Below are positions 36,246 to 44,469 of a stretch of 64,000 nucleotides of DNA, piece by piece. Position 1 is the first letter of the stretch. Every line of letters begins with the position of its first letter. Under the pieces are notes generated by a model, which saw only the letters and a program-made list of their open reading frames with translations, was not told the DNA's origin and made no database searches. The translations under genes and the position numbers were made by a program. Origin of the DNA: Pseudoponticoccus marisrubri (GTDB taxonomy: Bacteria; Pseudomonadota; Alphaproteobacteria; Rhodobacterales; Rhodobacteraceae); NCBI RefSeq assembly GCF_001482405.1, contig NZ_LPXO01000004.1, forward strand, positions 124,001 to 188,000, written 5' to 3'.

Positions 36246-38032
36246 CGTTCACGACCCGACCCGAGTTGCAGGGCACCTACGGCATGACGGCCTCGACCCA
36301 TTGGATCGCCTCGGCCGTGGGGATGAAACTGCTGGAAGCGGGCGGCACCGCCAGCGACGCGGCCGTCGGCATGGCCTTCGTGCTGAACGTGGTGGAGCCG
36401 CATCTGAACGGGCCGCTGGGCGACATGCCGGCGCTGGTCTGGCCGGCCGGGGCCGAGGCGCCCACCGTCTATTGCGGGCAGGGCACCGCGCCGGCCGGCG
36501 CCACCATCGCGCATTACCGCGCCGAGGGGCTGGAGATCGTCCCGGGCTCGGGCCTGCTGGCCACCGTGGTTCCGGGGGCGTTCGATGCGCTGATGCTGAT
36601 GCTGCGCGATCACGGGCGGCTGTCGCTGCGCGAGGTCATGGAGCCGGCGATCCACTATGCCGCGCATGGCCACCCGCTGCTGGCCCGCGTTGCCGCCGAG
36701 ATCGACCAGCTGGCGCCGGTCTTCCGCGACGAATGGCCCAGCTCGGCGCCGGTCTGGCTGCCTGGCGGGTCCGTGCCGCAAGCGGGCGAGTTGTTCCGCA
36801 ACCCCGACCTGGCCGCCTACTGGACCCGGCTGGTGGACGAGGCCGAGGCGGCCGAGGGTCGCGAGGCGCAGATCGAGGCCGCCCGGCGCACCTTCTACGA
36901 GGGGTTCGTGGCCGAGGCGATCGACGATTACCTGCGCGAGGCCTGCGTGATCGACGCTACGGGCGGGCATCGCAAGGGCGTGCTGACCGGGCAGGACATG
37001 GCCGCGTGGCGTGCCTCGACCGAGGATGCGCTGGCTGCCGACACCCATGGCGCGCGGGTATTCAAATGCGGGCCTTGGACGCAGGGCCCGGTGCTGATCC
37101 AGGCGCTGCGCATCCTCGAGGACGTGCCGCTGGGCGAGATGGACCCCGATGGCGATGCCTTCGTGCATCACGTGGTCGAGGCGCTGAAGCTCGCCTTTGC
37201 CGACCGCGAGGCCTATTACGGCGATCCCGATTTCGCGGAGATCCCGCTGGAGACGCTGCTGTCGTCGAAGTACGCGCAGGCGCGCCTTGCGCAGATCGGC
37301 GAAGAGGCCTCGCTCGACCAGCGGCCGGGCGCGCTGCCGGGTCTGGAGCATCTTGCGCAGGCCTTCCTGGAGCGCGCCGCGCGCACCGTCGCACCGGATG
37401 CCGGGATCGGCACGGGCGAGCCGACCATGGCGCACCTGACCAACCAGGACCGCGACACGGTGCATATCGACGTGGTCGACCGCTGGGGCAACGCGGTCTC
37501 GGCCACGCCCTCGGGCGGGTGGCTGAAATCCAACCCGGTGATCCCCGGTCTTGGCGTGCCGCTGAACAGCCGGGCGCAGATGTTCTGGCTGGACGAGGGG
37601 CTGCCCAGCTCGCTTGCGCCGGGGCGGCGGCCGCGCACCACGCTGTCGCCCTCGATGGCGCGGATGCCGGACGGCACGCGGCTGGCCTTCGGCACGCCGG
37701 GCGGTGACCAGCAGGACCAGTGGCAGCTGGCCTTCCTGCTGCGCCACCTGCATCACGGTCACAACCTGCAGGAGGCGATCGACGCGCCGTTGTTCCACAC
37801 CGCGCATCTACAGGCCAGCTTCTTCCCGCGTGGCACGCGGCCGGGGCACCTGGCGATCGAGCCGGCCATCGGCGACGAGACCATCGCCCGGCTGCGCGCC
37901 CGCGGGCACCGGGTCGAGGTCACCGCGCCCTGGGCGGCCGGCCGGCTGAGCGCCGCCAGCCGTCGTCCCGACGGGCTGCTGCGCGCGGCGGCCACGCCGC
38001 GGCTGATGCAGGCCTACGCGGTCGGGCGCTGA
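36242..38032 (+). CDS. Gamma-glutamyltransferase family protein
   Basis: This 596-residue Ntn-hydrolase of the gamma-glutamyltranspeptidase family has THWIASAVGMKLLEAGGTASDAAVG at the N terminus, and Thr406 in DRDTVHIDVVDRWGNAVS as the expected autocleavage nucleophile. The GG loop is changed: GPLGDMPALVW is seen where classic enzymes have a GIGGGGF-like loop. No signal peptide is present, so it is probably cytoplasmic, unlike periplasmic Ggt. It follows the AbrB-type gene and may hydrolyse a gamma-glutamyl or related amide. Its 3' end overlaps the convergent sensor kinase gene by 19 bp. Confidence 0.85.
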   Translation: MTFTTRPELQGTYGMTASTHWIASAVGMKLLEAGGTASDAAVGMAFVLNVVEPHLNGPLGDMPALVWPAGAEAPTVYCGQGTAPAGATIAHYRAEGLEIVPGSGLLATVVPGAFDALMLMLRDHGRLSLREVMEPAIHYAAHGHPLLARVAAEIDQLAPVFRDEWPSSAPVWLPGGSVPQAGELFRNPDLAAYWTRLVDEAEAAEGREAQIEAARRTFYEGFVAEAIDDYLREACVIDATGGHRKGVLTGQDMAAWRASTEDALAADTHGARVFKCGPWTQGPVLIQALRILEDVPLGEMDPDGDAFVHHVVEALKLAFADREAYYGDPDFAEIPLETLLSSKYAQARLAQIGEEASLDQRPGALPGLEHLAQAFLERAARTVAPDAGIGTGEPTMAHLTNQDRDTVHIDVVDRWGNAVSATPSGGWLKSNPVIPGLGVPLNSRAQMFWLDEGLPSSLAPGRRPRTTLSPSMARMPDGTRLAFGTPGGDQQDQWQLAFLLRHLHHGHNLQEAIDAPLFHTAHLQASFFPRGTRPGHLAIEPAIGDETIARLRARGHRVEVTAPWAAGRLSAASRRPDGLLRAAATPRLMQAYAVGR

Positions 38033-39393
38033 GCCGCCGCGGGCAGGCGCAGCCGGACCGTCAGACCAGGACCCGCGGCATCGAGGTCCAGCGCGCCGCC
38101 ATGGCGCCGGGCCACCGCCTCGGCGATGGACAGACCCAGCCCGCTGCCTTCGCCCGGGCTGGCCTGCCCGAAACGGGCCAGCACGACGGGCACCTGTTCC
38201 GGGGTCACGCCGGCGCCGTCATCGCTCACCGCGATCTCGACCACGCGGTTGCGGCGGCTGACCGAGACCGTAATCCGCGAAAGCTCCGGCCCGCCATGGC
38301 GCAGCGCGTTGTCCACGAGGTTGGCCAGCGCTTCGCGCAGCATCACCGCGTCACCGGGGATCACCGCCGGCATGCGGTCGAGACGGGCGCCCAGCGTCAC
38401 GCCGCGCGCCGCGGCCGCCTGTTCGTGGCTGTCCACCACCTCGCGCACCACCCCGTCCAGCGCGACAGGGTCGGTGGGCAGGGCGTCGGGATCGGCGCGC
38501 AGCCGCTCCAGCGTCAGCAGCTTGTTGGCAAGGTCGGCGGCGTGGCGCGCGGTGCCCACCAGCTCGCCCGCGCGGCGCTGCGCGGCGGCCGGGCTGGGCG
38601 CGGCCTCCACCGCCTCGGCCATGGCCAGCACGCCGGCGATCGGGTTGCGCAGCTGGTGCGCGGCGTTCGAGATGAACTCGTTCTGCCGCTCCATCGCCTG
38701 TTCCACCTGCGCGAAGAGCGAATTCAGCCGGCTGACCAGCCCCATCGTCTCGGCCGGGACCTTGCGGCGGATCGGGCGGAGGTCGGTGGAACTGCGCGCC
38801 GAGATCGCGTCCTCGAGATCCAGCAGCGGGCGCAGGCCGCGATTGACGCCGAACCACACGACCAGCGCCACCGTGCCGATCAGCGCCGCCATCACCACCA
38901 GCGACCGGTTCGACAGGTCCTGCACGAAGGCCTCGCGCAGGGCGACATCCTGCCAGACCGTGTAGGTGAACTCGCCCGTGACACGGTCGATCGTGGTCAC
39001 GTCGCGCAGGGTCAGCACCCGCACCTCGCGCCCGTAATAGAGCGCGTTGTAGACGGCGATCTCGGCATCGGGATCGGGTCGGGTGCCCACCGGCACTGGC
39101 GGGGTGGCATAGCCGGTGACAAAGACCCCGTCGGGCGCGTAGGCATGGTAGAAGACCGGCCCGCCCGAGGTATCGGCCAGCAGGTCGCGCGTCTCGATCG
39201 ACAGCGCGTCCCCGTTCGAGCGCGCGACGTCGGCCGAGATCGCCAGCGCGATGGACAGCAGCGTGCGGTCGAAGAGATCCGCCGCCTGCCGGCGCGCGTC
39301 CTGCGCCTGCCAGATGCCCACGGCCACGGCGATCACCAGCAGAGGCACGAGGATGATCAGCGTCAGCCGCAGGCGCAGCGAGGCCGCGGTCAT
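38014..39393 (-). CDS. tctE: TctE-type sensor histidine kinase
   Basis: This 459-residue sensor has two membrane helices (about 8-27 and 165-185) flanking a periplasmic domain of about 135 residues, a HAMP-like linker, the phosphoacceptor box FISNAAHQLRNPIAG, and ATPase motifs LVDNALRHG, DDGAGV and GEGSGLGLSIAEAV. Domain layout and the downstream tripartite tricarboxylate transporter genes fit TctE, which senses external tricarboxylates. It overlaps its response regulator gene by 4 bp (ATGA). Confidence 0.85.
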   Translation of the reverse strand: MTAASLRLRLTLIILVPLLVIAVAVGIWQAQDARRQAADLFDRTLLSIALAISADVARSNGDALSIETRDLLADTSGGPVFYHAYAPDGVFVTGYATPPVPVGTRPDPDAEIAVYNALYYGREVRVLTLRDVTTIDRVTGEFTYTVWQDVALREAFVQDLSNRSLVVMAALIGTVALVVWFGVNRGLRPLLDLEDAISARSSTDLRPIRRKVPAETMGLVSRLNSLFAQVEQAMERQNEFISNAAHQLRNPIAGVLAMAEAVEAAPSPAAAQRRAGELVGTARHAADLANKLLTLERLRADPDALPTDPVALDGVVREVVDSHEQAAAARGVTLGARLDRMPAVIPGDAVMLREALANLVDNALRHGGPELSRITVSVSRRNRVVEIAVSDDGAGVTPEQVPVVLARFGQASPGEGSGLGLSIAEAVARRHGGALDLDAAGPGLTVRLRLPAAAQRPTA

Positions 39394-40064
39394 GGCGCGG
39401 GCTCCTCCGGGGACAGGCTGTAGCCCAGCCCGCGCTGCACGCGGATCGCCAGCCCGTGCGGCCGCAGCCGCTTGCGCAGCCGCGAGATCAGCACCTCGAT
39501 GGCGCTTTCCTCGACATCGGCGCCCACGCCGTAGGTGTGATCCAGCAGATCGGCCTTCGAGACGGTGCGCCCCTCGGCCGAGAGCAGCAGCTCCAGCACG
39601 CTGACCTCGCGCCGTGGGAAAGTCTGGGGATCGCCGTCGATCTCGATCTGGCGCGAGCCGAGATCCAGCTCCAGCGGGCCGAGACGCAGGCTGTCGCGGA
39701 TCTCGCGCGGCTTGCGCCGGGCCAGTGCGCGCACCCGCGCTTCCAGCTCGGCCATGGCGAAGGGCTTGGCAAGGTAGTCGTCGGCGCCGCTGTCCAGCCC
39801 CTGGACCAGTTCCTCGGTGCCCGAGCGCGCGGTCAGCAGGATCACCGGGCGCTGGTCGCCGCGCTCGCGCATCCGGCGCAACAGGCTCAGCCCGTCCAGC
39901 CCGGGCAGGTTGATGTCGAGGATCACCACGTCGCCGCCATCGCTTTGCAGATGGGCATCGGCCTGCAACCCGTCATCCAGGATGTCGACCGCGTGACCGG
40001 CATCCTCGAGCCGGTACGAGATGCCCTTTGCGAGCCCCGCGTTGTCCTCGACCAATACAATGCG
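39390..40064 (-). CDS. tctD: TctD-type OmpR family response regulator
   Basis: This 224-residue regulator has a receiver domain (MRIVLVEDN; Asp in VVILDINLPG; Thr in LLTARSG; Lys in DYLAKPF) and an OmpR winged-helix domain (SRRQ-like strand, EESAIEVLISRLRKRL, GLGYSL). TTG at 40064 is chosen as start because GGAG lies nine bases upstream and it gives the canonical MRIVLVEDN beginning; another in-frame TTG at 40097 would add 11 residues. A perfect inverted repeat in the intergenic region is a likely binding site. Confidence 0.88.
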   Translation of the reverse strand, partial: RIVLVEDNAGLAKGISYRLEDAGHAVDILDDGLQADAHLQSDGGDVVILDINLPGLDGLSLLRRMRERGDQRPVILLTARSGTEELVQGLDSGADDYLAKPFAMAELEARVRALARRKPREIRDSLRLGPLELDLGSRQIEIDGDPQTFPRREVSVLELLLSAEGRTVSKADLLDHTYGVGADVEESAIEVLISRLRKRLRPHGLAIRVQRGLGYSLSPEEPAP

Positions 40065-40096
40065 CAAAACGACCCGCTCCGTGATAGGTTGCCGCA

Positions 40097-40119
40097 AGGT
40101 TCACAGCGTAACTGAACCT
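40097..40119. promoter_or_regulatory. AGGTTCA-N9-TGAACCT inverted repeat between tctD and tctC
   Basis: AGGTTCA (40097-40103) and TGAACCT (40113-40119) form a perfect 7-bp inverted repeat with 9-base spacing in the divergent tctDE/tctC promoter region. It is a good candidate operator for TctD or for a carbon-source regulator. Confidence 0.5.
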
Positions 40120-40188
40120 CACTCAACGGGGAATCCCCCCGATTTGTGTCGAACAGCGCGGAGGAGACCGCGCACATGGGAGGACAAC

Positions 40189-41301
40189 ATGACCGATATC
40201 GAAACCACGCGCCGCGCGGCGCTGGGTGTGCTTGGCGCATCCGCACTGGCCTTTGCCGCAGCCCCGGCCACCGCCGGTGGCCATGGCGGCGTCGACATGA
40301 GCGGCAAGACCGTCGAATGGGTGATCCCGTTCTCGGAATCGGGCGGCTCGGCCCGCTGGGCGAACTTCTACGCGCCGCTCCTGAGCGAGCAGCTGCCCGG
40401 AAACCCTACCGTGGTGGTGCGCTACCGTCCCGGCGCGGGCTCGACCGCCGGCGCCAACTGGTTCCAGGAGCAGGACACCGCGGATGGCACGCTGGTCTTC
40501 GGCACCTCCGGCTCGACCCAGTTCCCCTACCTGCTGGGCGATCCGCGCGTGCGCTACGAGTACAATGACTGGCAGGTCGTGCTGGCCTCGGGCGTGGGCG
40601 GTGTCGCCTACCTGCCGCCGGACCTGGCCGGCATGATGGACGGGCTGGACGCCACGCCGCTGCAGGACACCGATTTCCTGTGGGGCAGCCAGGGCGCAAC
40701 GCGCCTGGACCTGGTGGCCAACCTGGCCTGGAAGATGCTGGGCATGACCGTCGACCCGATCTTCGGCATCGAGGGGCGCGGCGACGGCCGCCTGATGTTC
40801 GAGCGCGGTGAGGCCAATATCGACTACCAGACCTCGCCCGCCTACCTGCGCTCGGTCGTGCCGATGGTCGAGGACGGGCTGGCCGTGCCGATGATGACCT
40901 GGGGCGCGCTGGACGATGACGGCAACATCGTGCGCGACCCGACCTTCCCGGACATCCCGACCTTCAAGGAGGTCTGCGAGGCCACCCCGGCCTGCGAGAC
41001 CGAGGGCGACGCATGGGATGCGTGGAAGGCGTTCTTCATCGCCGGCTTCCCGGCGCAGAAGATGGTCTTCCTGCCCGCCACGGCCGATGCGGACGTGGTC
41101 GCGACCTTCGACAAGGCGTTCAAGGACGTGATCGCGCAGCCCGACTTTGCCGAGAAGGCGGCCACCACGCTGGGGATCTACCCGCAGATGACCGGCCAGG
41201 CGGCCGAGAACGCCAAGTCGCTGGCCACCGAGGTACCGGACAGCGCCAAGGCCTTCGTGGTCGACTGGCTGCAGGAGGCCTACGGCGTCTCGCTGGACTG
41301 A
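40189..41301 (+). CDS. tctC: Tripartite tricarboxylate transporter binding protein (Bug family)
   Basis: This 370-residue periplasmic protein has a signal with an RR motif (TTRRAALGVLGASALAFAAAPATA, about 6-29) and Bug-family features: VEWVIPFSESGGSARWANFYAPLL, VVVRYRPGAGSTAGANWF and a C-terminal PQMTGQAAENAKSLATEV. It captures a carboxylate, probably a tricarboxylate, for the TctAB permease. GGAGGA precedes the ATG. A stable hairpin separates it from tctAB, which usually allows more binding protein than permease. Confidence 0.9.
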   Translation: MTDIETTRRAALGVLGASALAFAAAPATAGGHGGVDMSGKTVEWVIPFSESGGSARWANFYAPLLSEQLPGNPTVVVRYRPGAGSTAGANWFQEQDTADGTLVFGTSGSTQFPYLLGDPRVRYEYNDWQVVLASGVGGVAYLPPDLAGMMDGLDATPLQDTDFLWGSQGATRLDLVANLAWKMLGMTVDPIFGIEGRGDGRLMFERGEANIDYQTSPAYLRSVVPMVEDGLAVPMMTWGALDDDGNIVRDPTFPDIPTFKEVCEATPACETEGDAWDAWKAFFIAGFPAQKMVFLPATADADVVATFDKAFKDVIAQPDFAEKAATTLGIYPQMTGQAAENAKSLATEVPDSAKAFVVDWLQEAYGVSLD

Positions 41302-41322
41302 ACCGACCTGATCCCGAACATC

Positions 41323-41348
41323 GGTCCGGCGCCCACGGGCGCCGGACC
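41323..41348 (+). promoter_or_regulatory. Intercistronic hairpin between tctC and tctAB
   Basis: GGTCCGGCGCC (41323-41333) pairs perfectly with GGCGCCGGACC (41338-41348) around CACG. It lies 22 bases after the tctC stop, with no T tract. Such hairpins protect binding-protein mRNA 3' ends and lower read-through into permease genes. Confidence 0.7.
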
Positions 41349-41371
41349 CGCACAGCAGGAAGTCCCGTCTC

Positions 41372-43387
41372 ATGGATATCATGGCCACCGCGCTGCCCGC
41401 CCTGGGTGAAGCGCTGTCCCTCATCTTCCAGCCCGCGCAGCTGATGTACCTCGTGATCGGGGTGCTGCTGGGCCTGTCGGTCGGGGTGTTCCCCGGGCTC
41501 GGCGGGATCGCCGGCCTGTCGCTGGTGCTGCCCTTCATGTTCGGCATGGACCCGGTCTCGGGCCTGGCCCTGATGGTCGGGCTGATCGCGGTGGTGCCGA
41601 CCTCGGACACCTTCGCCTCGGTGATGCTGGGCATCCCCGGATCCACCGCCAGCCAGGCCACCGTGCTGGACGGGTTCCCGCTGTCCAAGAAGGGCGAGGC
41701 GGCGCGCGCGCTGTCGGCGGCCTTCATCTCGTCGCTGTTCGGCGGGTTGATGGGGGCGGTCATCCTGACCTTCTTCCTGCTGATCGCGCGGCCGCTGATC
41801 CTGGCCTTCGGTCTGCCCGAGATGCTGCTGATCACCGTCCTGGGCCTGTCCATGGTGGCGATCCTCGCCGGGCGCATCCCGCTCAAGGGTGTCGCCGCCG
41901 CGGGGCTTGGACTGATGATCGGCACGATCGGCGAATCCGACGCGTCGGGCAGCCTGCGCATGGCGACCTATGACATTCCCTATCTGGTCGACGGGCTGAA
42001 GCTGGTCATCGTCGGCCTCGGCATCTTCGCGGTGCCCGAGATCGTGGCGCTGCTGCGCCAGGACCGGGCGATCTCCAAGACCGGCGGTCTGGGCTCGGGC
42101 TGGCTGCGCGGCATCCGCGACTGGGCGGCCAATATCTGGCTGTCGATCCGTTCCGCCTGCATCGGCGTGATCGTCGGCGTGATCCCGGGCCTCGGCGGGT
42201 CGGTCGTGGACTGGATCACCTACGGCTTCACCGTGCAGGGCGCCAAGGACAAGTCCCAGTTCGGCCAGGGCGACATCCGCGGCGTGATCGGGCCGGAAAG
42301 CTCGAACAACGCCAAGGAGGGCGGGGGCCTCGTGCCGACGCTGATCTTCGGCATTCCCGGCTCGGGCTCCATGGCGGTCTTTCTCGGCGGCATCGCGCTG
42401 CTGGGCTATGATCCGGGCCCGCACATGGTGCGCCACAATCTCGACATCACCTACACGATCGTCTGGTCGCTGGCGCTGGCCAACGTGGTGGGCGCGGGGC
42501 TGTGCATCCTGCTGTCCAACCAGATCGCGCGGGTCACCACGATCCGCTTCACGCTGGTGGCGCCCTTCCTGTTCACCATCATCGCCTTCGCCGCCTTCCA
42601 GTCCAGCCAGACGCTGGAGGATCTCGCGGCGCTGATCGCGATCGGCATCATCGGCATCATGCTGCGCCGGTTCGAATGGTCGCGCCCCGCCTTCCTGATC
42701 GGCTTCGTGCTGTCCAGCCAGGCGGAATCCTTCGCCAACCAGGCGGTGCAGATCGCCACGGTGCGCTTCAACCGCGGCTTCTGGGACGGCATGGAATACA
42801 TCGCCTCGCCGGTGAGCATCGGCATCCTCGCGCTGACCATCATCTCGATCGTGGTGGGCGTCCGGCAGGGCAAGCAGATCCTCGGTTCGGGCACGCCACC
42901 GGTGGCGGGACGCCGCGCGCCGCTGATCTTCCTGCTGGCGGTGACCGCCTATGTCGCCGTGGCCGTCTGGGACGCCTCGCAGATCTCGATCATGCGCGAC
43001 AAGATCTTCCCCGTGACCATCGGGCTGGTGACCCTGGCCGCCTGCGCCCTGCTCTTGCTGCGCATGTCGCGCGCGCCGGCCGGCGATCCGGTCTATGCCG
43101 ATCTCGAGGCCGGCGAGGAGGACGGGCAGGCGCCCCACGGGCTGTGGGGCACGCTGGGCTGGTTCGCCCTGCTGCTGGGGCTGTCGGCCCTTCTGGGCTT
43201 CATCCTGGCGCTGGGGATCTTCTTCATCCTGTTCCTGCGCGAACGCGCCGGGCTGGGCTGGACCCGGACCCTGATCCTGACCGCCGCGGCCATTGGCCTG
43301 ATGTGCTTCCTCGGCGGCGTGCTCGGCCGCGACTTCCCGCCGGGCCTCCTGCAATCCTACTTCGACCTGCCATGGCCCCTGACATGA
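41372..43387 (+). CDS. Fused TctA-TctB permease
   Basis: This 671-residue membrane protein has TctA features in about the first 500 residues: GVFPGLGGIAGLSLVLPF, VMLGIPGSTASQATVLDGFPL, PGLGGSVVDWITYG and TLIFGIPGSGSMAVFLGG. The remaining 160 residues, with helices near LLAVTAYVAVAVW, KIFPVTIGLVTLAACALLLL, LGLSALLGFILALGIFFILF and the final segment, match the small TctB subunit. Normally these are two genes (about 500 and 150 residues), so this is a natural fusion. No separate tctB gene is present. It overlaps the PrpF-like gene by 4 bp. Confidence 0.85.
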   Translation: MDIMATALPALGEALSLIFQPAQLMYLVIGVLLGLSVGVFPGLGGIAGLSLVLPFMFGMDPVSGLALMVGLIAVVPTSDTFASVMLGIPGSTASQATVLDGFPLSKKGEAARALSAAFISSLFGGLMGAVILTFFLLIARPLILAFGLPEMLLITVLGLSMVAILAGRIPLKGVAAAGLGLMIGTIGESDASGSLRMATYDIPYLVDGLKLVIVGLGIFAVPEIVALLRQDRAISKTGGLGSGWLRGIRDWAANIWLSIRSACIGVIVGVIPGLGGSVVDWITYGFTVQGAKDKSQFGQGDIRGVIGPESSNNAKEGGGLVPTLIFGIPGSGSMAVFLGGIALLGYDPGPHMVRHNLDITYTIVWSLALANVVGAGLCILLSNQIARVTTIRFTLVAPFLFTIIAFAAFQSSQTLEDLAALIAIGIIGIMLRRFEWSRPAFLIGFVLSSQAESFANQAVQIATVRFNRGFWDGMEYIASPVSIGILALTIISIVVGVRQGKQILGSGTPPVAGRRAPLIFLLAVTAYVAVAVWDASQISIMRDKIFPVTIGLVTLAACALLLLRMSRAPAGDPVYADLEAGEEDGQAPHGLWGTLGWFALLLGLSALLGFILALGIFFILFLRERAGLGWTRTLILTAAAIGLMCFLGGVLGRDFPPGLLQSYFDLPWPLT

Positions 43388-44469
43388 CCCAGAGAGCAAT
43401 CCCCTTCCACTTCATGCGCGGCGGAACCTCGCGCGGGCCCTATTTCCGGCGGAGCGATCTGCCGGAGGACCTCGACACCCTGTCGCGGGTGCTGTCCCAC
43501 GCGGTGGGCGCCGGCCATCCCAACAATATCGACGGGCTGGGCGGCGGCGTGGCGGTGACCACCAAGGTGGCGATTCTGAACGCCTCCGAGGATGCGTCGG
43601 CCGATGTCGACTATTTCTTCGCGCAGGTCTCGGTCGACGAGGCAAAGGTCGACTACAAGCCCACCTGCGGCAACATCCTGGTGGGCGTCGGCCCGGCGGC
43701 GATCGAGATGGGGCTGGTCGAGGCGACCGACCCCGTCACCCGCGTGCGCATCCGCGCCGTGAACACCGGCGCGCTGGTCGAGGCCGAGGTCCAGACCCCG
43801 GGCGGGCGGGTCAGCTACGAGGGCGACGAGGCGATCGACGGCGTGGCGGGCACCGCCGCGCCGGTGGGGCTGAATTTCCTCGACGTGGTCGGCTCGCGCA
43901 CCGGGGCGCTGTTTCCCACCGGCCAGCCGAAGGACGAGATCGAGGGGATCGAGGTCTCCTGCGTCGACGTGGCCATGCCGATGATGATCGCGCGGGCCGC
44001 GGATTTCGGCGTGACCGGCTATGAGAGCCGCGACGAGTTGGAGGCGAACAAAGCGCTGTTCGAGCGGATGGAGCGGATCCGGATCGAGGCCGGGCGCCGC
44101 ATGGGGATGGGCGATGTCTCGGGCTCGGTCACGCCCAAGATCGGCTTGATCGCGCCGCCGCGCGCCGGTGGCCACTTCGCCACGCGCTACTTCATGCCCT
44201 GGTCGACGCATCCGACGCTGGCGGTGACCGGCTCGCAATGCCTCGCCGCCTGCGCCATGGCCCCCGGCACCGTGGCCGAGGGGCTGGTGGCCCCGGTCGA
44301 CCCCTCGCCGGCGGTGATCCGCATCGAGCACCCGATCGGCCAGATGGAGGTGACGGTCACCTATGCGCAGGGCGCGGACGGCTTCGCCTTCCACTCGGCC
44401 GGGCTGGTGCGCACGGCGCGGCTGATCGCGCGGGGCGAACTGATGATCCCCGAGGCCGCCTTCTCATGA
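43384..44469 (+). CDS. Second PrpF-fold isomerase (4-oxalomesaconate tautomerase-like)
   Basis: This 361-residue protein begins MTQRAIPFHFMRGGTSRGPYF and has KPTCGNILVGVGPAAIE, the same active-site blocks as the tautomerase at 30702; the two are paralogues rather than near-identical copies. The second, GAGHPNNIDGLGGGVAVTTK, matches the PrpF family. Being embedded in the tct operon by ATGA overlaps on both sides, it probably isomerises the imported unsaturated tricarboxylate, such as an aconitate or oxalomesaconate type. The exact substrate is not determined. Confidence 0.82.
   Translation: MTQRAIPFHFMRGGTSRGPYFRRSDLPEDLDTLSRVLSHAVGAGHPNNIDGLGGGVAVTTKVAILNASEDASADVDYFFAQVSVDEAKVDYKPTCGNILVGVGPAAIEMGLVEATDPVTRVRIRAVNTGALVEAEVQTPGGRVSYEGDEAIDGVAGTAAPVGLNFLDVVGSRTGALFPTGQPKDEIEGIEVSCVDVAMPMMIARAADFGVTGYESRDELEANKALFERMERIRIEAGRRMGMGDVSGSVTPKIGLIAPPRAGGHFATRYFMPWSTHPTLAVTGSQCLAACAMAPGTVAEGLVAPVDPSPAVIRIEHPIGQMEVTVTYAQGADGFAFHSAGLVRTARLIARGELMIPEAAFS

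Noticed and set aside
43384-44469. prpF of the methylcitrate cycle
   Set aside because: No prpB, prpC or prpD/acnD genes lie nearby; the transporter and oxalomesaconate context fits another isomerase role.
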